This document shows positions 1-6,664 of a stretch of DNA of 20,313 bases, piece after piece (positions within the stretch are counted from its first letter, which is position 1; every line of letters starts with the position of its first letter). The notes beneath the pieces were generated by a model, which saw nothing but the letters and a program-made list of their open reading frames with translations, had not been told where the DNA came from and ran no database searches. This stretch comes from Candidatus Poribacteria bacterium (GTDB taxonomy: Bacteria > Poribacteria > DTPJ01 > WJIO01): positions 1-20,313 of the forward strand of contig WJIO01000358.1 in NCBI GenBank assembly GCA_014730235.1. Direction: 5' to 3'. The translations under genes and the position numbers were made by a program.

Positions 1-97
1 AAAGATAAGAAACTTCTTTATGCTGTCATTCCTGCGAAAGCAGGAATGACAGGCTGAGAGAATTTCTAATTATGACCACACTAAACCCGGAAGAGCC
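1..97. repeat. MITE-like element, type 2, left end outside window
   Basis: This is the right part of a short palindromic element. It contains a perfect 13-bp stem (arms 23-35 and 40-52) closing on a GAAA loop. Its end at 77-97 is the inverted form of the left end of the copy at 2467-2588 (ggctcttccgggtt at that copy's start). The stretch before and after the hairpin is nearly the same in both copies. It carries no coding potential. It lies just past the 3' end of the minus-strand gene at 109-486, so it could also end or stabilise that transcript. Confidence 0.75.
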
Positions 98-108
98 ATA
101 AATATTTA

Positions 109-486
109 CTACTCAGCTTTTTCTATTAATACTTTCTCACCATGAGAAACCTTTTTAAACTCTTTTGGATCACCAAGTAACCTACCTAATACATTGACTG
201 CGCTGGCAGGTCTGATTTCATTACCTGTGCTGGCTGGTGTAGGGCCAAAGAAAATGCAAAAGGCTGTACCGGGAGGCCAATAGGCAATATCACCCAATTC
301 AACAACTTCCCTGGAATCTTTTTCCTCCGATGCCTTTACAGGTATTGAAAAATATATTTCGTCACCCCAGGTATTGCCATTTTTTTCTATTGGTAAAGCG
401 TCCCAGAGCTTCTTGGCTGTATCTGAGTCGTTTAATTCAGCTTCCATGCTAAGGTTTCCTGCTGTTATCTTTATTTTTTCAGGCAT
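109..486 (-). CDS. Cyclophilin-like fold protein (TM1367/PF04126 type)
   Basis: This 125-residue cytoplasmic protein has the look of the small bacterial cyclophilin-like family typified by Thermotoga TM1367 (PF04126). The visible signatures are W40-GDEIYFSIPV, then G65-D-I-A-Y-W-P-P-G and a CIFFGPTP segment near 77-84. These match the conserved strands of that eight-stranded barrel. The family shares the cyclophilin fold but generally lacks the proline-isomerase active site, so I assign no enzyme activity. There is no signal peptide or membrane segment. An in-frame TAG at 511-513 leaves ATG at 486 as the only plausible start, yet the strong Shine-Dalgarno lies about 27 bases away behind a small hairpin (separate entry). 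It is transcribed alone from a strong promoter and is divergent from the FGGY kinase. Confidence 0.8.
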   Translation of the reverse strand: MPEKIKITAGNLSMEAELNDSDTAKKLWDALPIEKNGNTWGDEIYFSIPVKASEEKDSREVVELGDIAYWPPGTAFCIFFGPTPASTGNEIRPASAVNVLGRLLGDPKEFKKVSHGEKVLIEKAE

Positions 487-522
487 AGGTCTTTCAGGCT
501 GGTTTACAGCCTACCTCCTTTC
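484..522 (-). promoter_or_regulatory. Hairpin-bridged ribosome binding site
   Basis: Read on the minus strand, AAAGGAGGT (about 513-521) is separated from ATG 486 by about 27 bases, too far for normal use. In between lies a perfect 6-bp inverted repeat, AGGCTG/CAGCCT (arms 507-512 and 496-501, 5-base loop). Folding it out leaves about 10 bases between GGAGG and the ATG, a usual spacing. No other ATG, GTG or TTG in this frame lies between the upstream stop and 486. Confidence 0.5.
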
Positions 523-619
523 ATGTTTTTTAATACTATTATTAGTATTATACTATTTTCTATACTTATTCACAATTATTTTTAATAAATGCAGTGTTAA
601 TGGGATTTATTATAACTAA

Positions 620-647
620 ATTATAACAGAGATAGAAAAATTGTCAA
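620..647 (-). promoter_or_regulatory. Sigma-70-type promoter for the cyclophilin-like gene
   Basis: On the minus strand a perfect -35 box TTGACA (642-647) and a perfect -10 box TATAAT (620-625) are spaced by 16 bases. The predicted start near 613 gives a leader of about 125 bases before ATG 486. The -35 box lies in a small inverted repeat (ttgtca/tgacaa, 641-656), a possible operator. Confidence 0.65.
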
Positions 648-694
648 TGCTGACAAGTTATAAATTTATGTCATAGTCTTATCAAAGTAAATAC

Positions 695-723
695 TTGACA
701 ATATAATGGCACGGCTGTAAAAT
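695..723 (+). promoter_or_regulatory. Sigma-70-type promoter for the FGGY kinase
   Basis: TTGACA at 695-700 is followed after 17 bases by TAAAAT at 718-723, a strong sigma-70-like pair. The predicted start near 730 gives a leader of about 220 bases before ATG 949. The MITE at 785-908 would be wholly transcribed inside that leader. Confidence 0.55.
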
Positions 724-784
724 GGGCTTGATATTGAAATGGATATATTTTTGTATACATGAATTCCTGTAGAATATAAATACT

Positions 785-908
785 GTAATCGTTAAAAAAT
801 GAATACAATTTAGTTGTCATTCCTGCTTTCGCAGGAATGACAACTTTTGTAATTTACCATCATGGTAAGGGTATTATTCTAAACACATTTTCATTTTTTA
901 ACGATTAC
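785..908. repeat. MITE-like element, type 1, with terminal inverted repeats and target duplication
   Basis: This 124-bp element has perfect 18-bp terminal inverted repeats (gtaatcgttaaaaaatga at 785-802 and its complement at 891-908). It is flanked by a 7-bp direct duplication aaatact (778-784 and 909-915). The same sequence can be read as a 5-bp duplication, aatac, if the terminal repeats are taken one base longer. The interior holds a perfect 15-bp stem (812-826 with 831-845) around a tttc loop, which is GAAA on the other strand. There is no open reading frame, so an outside transposase would have to move it. Confidence 0.8.
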
Positions 909-948
909 AAATACTATATTATTTGATAAGAATAGAGGTAATCATAAC

Positions 949-2457
949 ATGAGTCTTCTAGGATTAGATATTGGAACCACTGGCTGTAAAGCCATCGTCT
1001 TTAGTGTCAAGGGTAAACAACTTGCCCATGCTTACCGTGAATATGGCGTTATTTATCCCAGGACAGGTTGGTCTGAGATAGATCCAAATAAAGTCTGGCA
1101 ATCTGTAAAAGAGGTTGTAAATGAAGCCGCTTCTCAGGTTAAGGGTGATCCTGTAAAGGCTTTAGCTGTAACAAGTATGGGGGAGGCCTTTACACCAGTT
1201 AAAAAGGATGGAACCCCATTATCAAACAGTATGACTTATGTTGATATAAGGGGAGTTGAGCAAAATCATTGGTGGGAAGAATACTTTGGTAAAGAAAGAA
1301 TTTTCCAGATAACAGGACAACCATTGCATCCAGGATATTCATTACCCAAGCTTATGTGGCTGAGGGATGAAAAGCCAGAAGTTTTTTATAAGTCCTACAA
1401 ATTCTTGTTGTATCAGGATTTTGCCTATTTCAAGATGGGGTTAGAACCTACTATTGATTATTCCCTGGCAGGACGCACAATGGCCTTTGATCTTAACACA
1501 AATGGATGGTCAGAGGAAATGTTTTCAGCCGTTGATATAGACCCTGAAGTTATGGCCACACCAAGGCCATCCGGCGAAGTGGTTGGTGTAATACCTGATT
1601 CCATCACAGAGGAGCTTGGATTACCCAAAGGAACTGTGGCTGTTACAGGTGGACATGATCAACCTGTCAATGCCCTTGGCGGGGGAGTGGTTTCCGAGGG
1701 CGTAGCTGTGGATGGTATGGGTTCCACAGAATGTGTGACTGTAGGATTTTATAAACCTATTCTCAATAAGGAGATGCTGGAATTTAATTATCCTGTTTAT
1801 CCTCATGTTAAAAAAGGTATGTATGTATCATTGGCGTTCAGTAATACAGGTGGAAACCTGCTGAGATGGTACCGGGATAACTTCGCCCTGGATAAGGTAA
1901 AAGAAGCCGAGGAAACCGGGGTTGATGTTTATGACCTTATACTAAAAGAAGTTCCTCATGAACCAACTGACGTATATGTGTTACCTTATTTCGTAGGCAG
2001 TGGAACTCCATATTTCGATCCTGAATCAAAAGGTGTAATATCCGGAATAACCCTTGCCACTACTCGCGGACAATTTGTAAAATCCCTTATCGAAGGTATA
2101 ACTTATGAGTTGAGGCTTAATCTGGAAACTCTGGAAAACGCCGCCGGGGTAAAAATAGACCGACTCAGGGCAATGGGTGGTGGTGCTCGATCAAAGATGT
2201 GGCTACAGCTAAAAGCTGATATGACAGGTAAGGAAGTTGTATCACTGGCTGTTTCAGAATGTGGATGTCTGGGGGCAGCAATGCTGGCTGGTGTGGGTAT
2301 AGGTGAATATGATTCGGTGGACCAGGCAGTTGATGCTCTGGTCTCAGAAGTCAATGTTTTTGAACCCAATCAGGAAATGTATGAAAAGTATTCTGAAAAA
2401 TTTAGTATATATTCAGAAATTTATCCTACTAATAGAGAATTACTTCACAAGATGTGA
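949..2457 (+). CDS. FGGY-family carbohydrate kinase (xylulokinase-like)
   Basis: This is an ATP-dependent sugar kinase of the FGGY family, acting in the cytoplasm to phosphorylate a free sugar or sugar acid. The N-terminal phosphate loop D7-IGTTG-12 and the motif GGHDQ (catalytic-base Asp 237) are present. So are the C-terminal nucleotide-binding stretches GSTE (258-261) and M-GGG-ARS (409-415). Its 502 residues match full-length xylulokinases. Substrate cannot be fixed from sequence: xylulose is the nearest guess, with fuculose, rhamnulose, ribulose or gluconate also possible. AGAGGT about 10 bases upstream supports ATG 949. A MITE separates its stop from the BNR gene. The isomerase/epimerase-type gene two positions downstream would fit an isomerise-then-phosphorylate route. 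Confidence 0.9.
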   Translation: MSLLGLDIGTTGCKAIVFSVKGKQLAHAYREYGVIYPRTGWSEIDPNKVWQSVKEVVNEAASQVKGDPVKALAVTSMGEAFTPVKKDGTPLSNSMTYVDIRGVEQNHWWEEYFGKERIFQITGQPLHPGYSLPKLMWLRDEKPEVFYKSYKFLLYQDFAYFKMGLEPTIDYSLAGRTMAFDLNTNGWSEEMFSAVDIDPEVMATPRPSGEVVGVIPDSITEELGLPKGTVAVTGGHDQPVNALGGGVVSEGVAVDGMGSTECVTVGFYKPILNKEMLEFNYPVYPHVKKGMYVSLAFSNTGGNLLRWYRDNFALDKVKEAEETGVDVYDLILKEVPHEPTDVYVLPYFVGSGTPYFDPESKGVISGITLATTRGQFVKSLIEGITYELRLNLETLENAAGVKIDRLRAMGGGARSKMWLQLKADMTGKEVVSLAVSECGCLGAAMLAGVGIGEYDSVDQAVDALVSEVNVFEPNQEMYEKYSEKFSIYSEIYPTNRELLHKM

Positions 2458-2466
2458 TAAAGGGTT

Positions 2467-2588
2467 TGGCTCTTCCGGGTTCATTGTGTTAAATATAAGA
2501 AACTTCTTTATGCTGTCATTCCTGTTTTTGCAGGAATGACAAGCTGAGAGAATTTTCAATTATAATCACACTGAAACCAGAAGAACCA
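2467..2588. repeat. MITE-like element, type 2, complete copy
   Basis: Imperfect terminal inverted repeats of about 21-22 bases (2467-2488 and 2567-2588, roughly 17-18 matches) bound an element of about 120 bp. The central hairpin (about 2513-2524 with 2531-2542) carries the same core, tgtcattcctg, as the other copies. The segment aaatataagaaacttctt before the core is shared with the elements at 1 and 6665. No clear target duplication is visible. It begins 9 bases after the kinase stop and ends 22 bases before the next start codon. Confidence 0.7.
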
Positions 2589-2610
2589 GGAATTTTAAGG
2601 GGGTAGATTT

Positions 2611-3681
2611 ATGAGGATAAATCACATGACATTCTGGATTTTCTTAATCCTAACAGTTTTATATGTTTTACCAATTCAGGCTGTTGAATGGCAGCTTGTA
2701 GCTGAGTATCCAGGCAGGGAAGGATGGATAAATCAACTGGTCATACATCCGGATAAGCCAGATGTCTTCTTCGCTGCCACAGAAGGTGCGGGTGTTCTGT
2801 TAAGTGAAGATGCAGGGAAAACATGGACACCTAAAAATCAGGGACTTACTCAGGCTGCTGAGGGCACAGTCTCAGGTTTACATGTGAGGTGTCTCGCATT
2901 GGATCCAAATGAAGAGGGAACCATGTACGCGGGTATGGCTGCTTTTGGTGTATTTAAAACTACCGATGGTGGTACAAGCTGGAGCACAATGAACGAAATG
3001 CTGGGAGATACTTTCACCAAGGTTATGGCAATTCATCCTGATAAGCCTGACACACTGTATCTTGGTACGGATGGCGGCGGGATTTATCGTTATAAATTTG
3101 ATTCTGAAGAACCAAAATGGGAAGAGATAATCGAAGGAATGAAAAATACATACGTCAAAACGATGGTTATGATTCCTGATAACCTTGATGTTATTTATGC
3201 TGGTACCGATGGAGGTATATCCATGACTAATAACGGCGGCGATTCCTGGATAAACATGACCAGTGGCCCTCGTTATGTATTGGCATTGGCTGTAAATCCG
3301 GAGAATCCAAAGATAATTTATGCCGGTTCTGACGGTAGTGGGTTAATGAAATCAGTGGATGGTGGTGATAGCTGGGTTGCTGTTGGTGGTGATATTTGGT
3401 TGACCAAAGGTATGGCTGATGAATTCGCTGCTCCCGGTGAAGATTCAATGACAACACCAATGGTATCTTCCATAGCAATCAATCCAGTCAATACATCTAT
3501 TGTTTATGCCGGTAACCCCAGCGGATTTTTCAGAAGCACCGACGCAGGTGAAACATGGACTCAGGAAAACACTGGATTGTCCAATATAAATGTCAAATGT
3601 ATAAAGGTTTCTCAAAACAAACCTGTTACAGTTTATACAGGCACTTCAGGTGCTAAACTTTTCTCTTATGTAGAGGAATAA
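2611..3681 (+). CDS. Exported BNR/Asp-box beta-propeller protein
   Basis: A signal peptide (charged MRINH start, hydrophobic 7-20, probable cleavage after A24 in IQA) sends this 356-residue protein out of the cytoplasm. The rest is a repeat beta-propeller with five Asp-box (S/T-x-D-x-G-x-T/S-W) motifs: 65-72, 117-124, 206-213 (one Asp replaced by Asn), 248-255 and 309-316. Such propellers occur in sialidases and in VPS10/YCF48-like proteins. I see no sialidase R-I-P motif or arginine triad, so a glycan-binding or structural role is more likely than hydrolysis. The start has a strong AAGGGGG site directly downstream of a MITE. It sits 19 bases before the sugar isomerase gene, suggesting co-transcription. 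Confidence 0.8.
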   Translation: MRINHMTFWIFLILTVLYVLPIQAVEWQLVAEYPGREGWINQLVIHPDKPDVFFAATEGAGVLLSEDAGKTWTPKNQGLTQAAEGTVSGLHVRCLALDPNEEGTMYAGMAAFGVFKTTDGGTSWSTMNEMLGDTFTKVMAIHPDKPDTLYLGTDGGGIYRYKFDSEEPKWEEIIEGMKNTYVKTMVMIPDNLDVIYAGTDGGISMTNNGGDSWINMTSGPRYVLALAVNPENPKIIYAGSDGSGLMKSVDGGDSWVAVGGDIWLTKGMADEFAAPGEDSMTTPMVSSIAINPVNTSIVYAGNPSGFFRSTDAGETWTQENTGLSNINVKCIKVSQNKPVTVYTGTSGAKLFSYVEE

Positions 3682-3700
3682 GAATTTTCGGAGGAATATA

Positions 3701-4441
3701 ATGGCAAAACCTAAAATTGCATGTCAACTAATAATATTTGGTCCCAGAAATAAGGATGACCTACCTGGAGTTTTAAAAGCAGTTGCTGACGCTGGATATG
3801 CTGGTATAGAAGGCGGCTCTTCCGCAGATCCAAAGGAACTGCAAAAAACGCTGGGTGATCTGAATCTGGAACTGGCTGGTATCCACAGTGGATACAGCAG
3901 CTTTGACGATCTGGATGATACCATTGCTTTTATGAAATCTATAGACTGCAAACTTCTTATGTGCTCAGGTGTTGGAGATATGAGCCGAGGCCTGGCGGCT
4001 TATGAAGACGCAGCCAAAGTTTTTAACGAGGTTGGTAAAAAATGCCATGATGAAGGCATAAAATTCTGTTATCACAACCATAGCTGGGAGTTTAAGAAAT
4101 TCGACGGCGTAGTTGCACTTGAGCATCTTTATAAACTTACAGATCCCAAGTATGTCTATACCTGTGTTGATGTATACTGGGTTCATCACGGCGGCGAAGA
4201 TCCTGTAGAATTTCTTACAAAAAATCTTGATCGTGTGGGCACAGTTCACTTTAAAGACATGAAAGACGATACATTTGCGGAGGTTGGTGAAGGTGTTATT
4301 AACTTCCCCGGTATTATGAAAGTGCTTGAGCAAAAAGATGATCTGGAATGGATTATAGTTGAACAGGACAGAACTAACAAGACACCAGAAGAAAGTATAA
4401 ATATAAGTCGTAAGTATATAAAGGAAAAACTCGGTTTGTAA
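3701..4441 (+). CDS. Sugar phosphate isomerase/epimerase-type TIM barrel protein
   Basis: This 246-residue protein belongs to the xylose-isomerase-like/AP-endonuclease-2 TIM barrel family (PF01261). Typical members interconvert keto- and aldo-sugars or epimerise inositols, hydroxypyruvate or sugars using a divalent metal. Likely metal or catalytic residues are H125-N-H127, D157 in the CVDVYW strand, H183 in VHFKD and E221 in VEQD. There is no signal peptide, so it is cytoplasmic. GGAGG seven bases upstream supports ATG 3701. It follows the BNR gene by 19 bases. The TAA stop lies inside the left inverted repeat of a MITE (first base 4438), so the native C-terminus may have been trimmed by the insertion. 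The exact substrate is unknown. Confidence 0.85.
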   Translation: MAKPKIACQLIIFGPRNKDDLPGVLKAVADAGYAGIEGGSSADPKELQKTLGDLNLELAGIHSGYSSFDDLDDTIAFMKSIDCKLLMCSGVGDMSRGLAAYEDAAKVFNEVGKKCHDEGIKFCYHNHSWEFKKFDGVVALEHLYKLTDPKYVYTCVDVYWVHHGGEDPVEFLTKNLDRVGTVHFKDMKDDTFAEVGEGVINFPGIMKVLEQKDDLEWIIVEQDRTNKTPEESINISRKYIKEKLGL

Positions 4442-4548
4442 TCGTTAAAAAATTGATATAATTTAGTTGTCATTCCTGCTTTTGCAGGAATGACAAATTT
4501 TGTAATTTAACATAGAGGTAATATCTTAAACACATTTTTTACGATTAT
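4438..4548. repeat. MITE-like element, type 1, overlapping a stop codon
   Basis: This 111-bp element starts gtaatcgttaaaaaat, identical to the left end of the copy at 785, and ends in a degenerate version of the right repeat (attttttacgattat, one A missing and the last base changed). The interior hairpin core is conserved with a tttt loop. Its second to fourth bases form the stop codon of the upstream isomerase gene. The right end stops 16 bases before the next ATG. No clear target duplication is visible. Confidence 0.75.
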
Positions 4549-4564
4549 TATCCAGGAGAAATAT

Positions 4565-5605
4565 ATGTATTTTGCTTCAATAGCGTTATTTACTCCCATA
4601 ATATTGTCTTTTGCAACTACGGGTAATTTTATACCAAAAACACAAACATCAATTAACGGTGATAAATTCCTTATAAATGGAGAATATACATACGAAAATC
4701 TCAATCCCAAAGCTGTTGGTAAACTTATGAATGTTCGAATGGTTAATTCGGTTTTTGACGATGAAAATCCTGAAACCAGGCCAGAAAACTTTGACCCTGA
4801 TAAAAATACCCAAAGTTTTATTGATTCTATGGATCAATATAAATCCAGAGGGATATTAGCCTTTACTATTAACTTACAGGGTGGTTTCCCTGGATATGAA
4901 AATGCAGTAAATACGGCTTTTGGTTCAGATTCCAGTTTGAAAACTGAATACATGAAACGAGTAAGCAAAGTTATTAAAGCGGCGGATAAGCGGGGAATAT
5001 TAATTATACTTGGATTATTCTATCAGCGGCAGGATCAGATATTGCCGGATAAAGACGCAGTCCGAAATGCTGCCGCTAACGCCGCTTTATGGGTTAAAAA
5101 CAAAGGCTATACCAACGTCATGATTGAAATAGCCAATGAGTATAATCATGGTGGGTTTTGTGACTATATCAAAAGTGAAGATGGCGAAGTTGAGCTAATC
5201 AACATAGTTCGGGAAAATGCACCAGGTTTGCTTGTGTCTACCAGCGGAATTGGCGATTGTAAATTTCATGAAAAACTGTGTGAAGCTGCGGATTTTATAT
5301 TGATTCATGGCAACGGATGTAATCCGGATATATACAGGGAAAGGGTTGACGTATTGAGGAAATATGGTAAACCTGTTGTATTCAACGAAGACTGGTGTTT
5401 TTCCAACGATCCCAGAGGTATTCCCGATGCTGTGGAAAAAGCCAGAGCCGCTTTTAATGCCGGTGCTTCATGGGGAATTATGAACCAAAAGAGAAATCAA
5501 CAGTATCCATTTGTATTTGGAATTGGCGATCCGGATGGCGATATGAATGCGAAGGAAGATTATGCCGCTTATGAGACTATAGCAGAACTTTTAGGCATTG
5601 ATTAA
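4565..5605 (+). CDS. Exported glycoside hydrolase-like TIM barrel protein
   Basis: The N-terminus (about residues 1-19, hydrophobic, little charge) looks like a signal peptide or anchor. The remaining ~320 residues resemble clan GH-A retaining glycosidases (GH5-like). An Asn-Glu pair at the end of a strand, E188-I-A-N191-E192-Y, is in the acid/base position. A later strand, VVFN274-E275-D, is in the nucleophile position. Strand-like stretches GILAFTINLQGG (96-107) and GILIILGLFYQ (144-154) fit barrel beta-strands. No family could be named with confidence and the substrate is unknown. CAGGAG seven bases upstream supports the start. The MITE at 4438-4548 separates it from the isomerase gene. 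Transcription ends at the hairpin 5611-5647. Confidence 0.65.
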   Translation: MYFASIALFTPIILSFATTGNFIPKTQTSINGDKFLINGEYTYENLNPKAVGKLMNVRMVNSVFDDENPETRPENFDPDKNTQSFIDSMDQYKSRGILAFTINLQGGFPGYENAVNTAFGSDSSLKTEYMKRVSKVIKAADKRGILIILGLFYQRQDQILPDKDAVRNAAANAALWVKNKGYTNVMIEIANEYNHGGFCDYIKSEDGEVELINIVRENAPGLLVSTSGIGDCKFHEKLCEAADFILIHGNGCNPDIYRERVDVLRKYGKPVVFNEDWCFSNDPRGIPDAVEKARAAFNAGASWGIMNQKRNQQYPFVFGIGDPDGDMNAKEDYAAYETIAELLGID

Positions 5606-5610
5606 CAAAT

Positions 5611-5647
5611 AAAAAAAGCCACCCGGATTAATCCGGGTGGCTTTTTT
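5611..5647. terminator. Bidirectional intrinsic terminator
   Basis: A perfect GC-rich stem (gccacccgg with ccgggtggc, centre 5629/5630) is flanked by an A-run at 5611-5617 and a T-run at 5642-5647. It works in both directions as a hairpin followed by U's, and it lies exactly between the convergent ends of the genes at 4565-5605 and 5667-6128. Confidence 0.93.
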
Positions 5648-5666
5648 GGGTAATCTGACACAGAGT

Positions 5667-6128
5667 TTAATATTCGTCGGCAGGGGCTTTTGTTGCTTTT
5701 GCAACGGATTCTGTAACTGTATAGACTGCCGCAGTTCCATTTTCGTCGACATCACCTGTAGCTGTTGCCGTATAAGAAGTTGTAATACCATCACCGCCAG
5801 CAGCTACTGCATATTGGTAACGTACCTGGCCGTCAGGCTCAAAACCTATAGTGTCAAAACCACCGGCATCGGCCCAATCATCAGGAGTAGCATCAGTACC
5901 ACCAGCGGCAGGGCTTGCAGCGCAAACCTGGTAAGTGTCCTGCTCAGCTTTAAAAGCTTCTTCGGCAGTTCTGATAGCTGCCAGGTTTATACGGGCTTCT
6001 GATTCTCTTGCCTTTAGCTGGAATCTTAAGTAACTGGGAATAGCAATTGCGGCTAATATAGCCATGATTGCAACAACGATCATAAGTTCGACCAACGAGA
6101 AACCTGCTGAATTCTTCAACTTAATCAT
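5667..6128 (-). CDS. Type IV pilin / pseudopilin
   Basis: This 153-residue prepilin has a short basic leader and a class III cleavage site at G9/F10. The following FSLVELMIVVAIMAILAAI helix has the conserved Glu at mature position 5. A leader peptidase would cut and N-methylate it in the inner membrane, and it would assemble into a pilus or secretion pseudopilus. The head domain is small, acidic and Ala/Gly/Thr-rich with a single cysteine (C69), so the usual pilin disulphide loop is absent. GGAGGT eight bases upstream supports ATG 6128. The gene is alone, with its own terminator and a possible sigma-54 promoter, as is usual for major pilins. No assembly genes are nearby. Major pilin versus minor pseudopilin cannot be decided. 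Confidence 0.9.
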   Translation of the reverse strand: MIKLKNSAGFSLVELMIVVAIMAILAAIAIPSYLRFQLKARESEARINLAAIRTAEEAFKAEQDTYQVCAASPAAGGTDATPDDWADAGGFDTIGFEPDGQVRYQYAVAAGGDGITTSYTATATGDVDENGTAAVYTVTESVAKATKAPADEY

Positions 6129-6279
6129 TTCTTACCTCCATTAAAATTTAATGTCCCTGAATGAAGTTTTAGTTAATTTAATAAAAGCTTCTTTCTAAAA
6201 ATTCCTGCGAAAACTTTTGAAGAAGCCGGAAGCCTGATTTATTTTCAAATAACTCCCAAGTTTCGTTGCCTGATATAAT

Positions 6280-6295
6280 TGCAATATATATACCA
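6280..6295 (-). promoter_or_regulatory. Possible sigma-54 (-24/-12) promoter of the pilin gene
   Basis: On the minus strand the sequence reads ctGGtatatatattGCaa: invariant GG (6293-6294) and GC (6281-6282) with exactly 10 bases between. TGG and TTGCA match the consensus halves, but the CAC part does not. The predicted start near 6269 gives a leader of about 140 bases. Pilin genes often use sigma-54, which supports the reading, but the match is partial and the region is AT-rich. Confidence 0.35.
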
Positions 6296-6489
6296 GGTTT
6301 GTTTTTATAGCTATATTAATTTAAAAAAAATCCGTAAATGCCCTTTAATATTAGCTTTAGAAAAATAAGAAAATATAGTTTTCTGATATCAGAAATTATT
6401 TAATGCTTTTAACAATATATTTTGTCTTCATTTATTGAATGACTATGATCGTTTTATGAAGTCAACTTTCGCGATAAGTAAAAATTGAT

Positions 6490-6518
6490 TGTTCTATTTG
6501 TAAAATCTTGATATAATG
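6490..6518 (+). promoter_or_regulatory. Possible sigma-70 promoter for the SGNH-sulfatase pair
   Basis: A perfect TATAAT (6513-6518) lies 17 bases after TTGTTC (6490-6495). A transcript starting near 6525 would carry the 36-bp palindrome and the MITE in a leader of about 290 bases before ATG 6812. The -35 match is weak. Confidence 0.35.
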
Positions 6519-6586
6519 GCAAAAACTAAGAATACAGTTTTTTACTTGGCAAAAAACTGTAAATATAGATTTCATAAGAGTTTTCG

Positions 6587-6622
6587 GCTTGTAGGGACAC
6601 GGCATGCCGTGTCCCTACAAGC
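6587..6622. repeat. 36-bp perfect palindrome
   Basis: This is a perfect inverted repeat with 18-base half gcttgtagggacacggca, centred at 6604/6605 with no loop. It is much more GC-rich than its surroundings. It is unlike the MITEs in sequence and has no T-run, so it is not a standard terminator. It resembles dispersed intergenic palindromes of the REP kind. Confidence 0.8.
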
Positions 6623-6664
6623 GCATAAATACTATGTCTTTTAAAAAGTGCGAAAGTATAGATA

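Larger units (their letters stand above)
6129..6586. other. Non-coding gap upstream of pilin gene
   Basis: This is very AT-rich with no convincing coding frame. Visible content: a possible sigma-54 site for the pilin (6281-6295), a 16-bp perfect palindrome at 6380-6395 (core ctgatatcag) that could be an operator, a plus-strand promoter-like pair at 6490-6518, and a 9-bp inverted repeat acagttttt/aaaaactgt (6535-6543 with 6552-6560) just after the predicted start of that promoter. Confidence 0.45.

Noticed and set aside
109-486. Active peptidyl-prolyl isomerase assignment
   Set aside because: The fold family matches, but the conserved cyclophilin catalytic Arg/Phe/Gln pattern is not apparent.
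374-619. Plus-strand 81-residue open frame opposite the cyclophilin-like gene
   Set aside because: It overlaps the real gene and its promoter, is hydrophobic by AT-rich composition, and has no ribosome site or known motif.
695-707. TTGACA and TATAAT almost touching at 695-707 as one promoter
   Set aside because: Spacing of about one base cannot work; the -35 pairs instead with TAAAAT at 718-723.
2303-2539. 78-residue plus-strand frame running from the kinase gene into the MITE
   Set aside because: It is mostly the +1 shadow of the kinase gene and its tail is MITE sequence.
2611-3681. Sialidase assignment for the BNR protein
   Set aside because: Asp-boxes are present but no R-I-P motif or catalytic arginine triad is visible.
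5637-6002. 121-residue plus-strand Cys/Ser-rich frame
   Set aside because: It is the antisense shadow of the pilin gene; the low-complexity composition comes from the Ala/Gly/Thr-rich pilin head.
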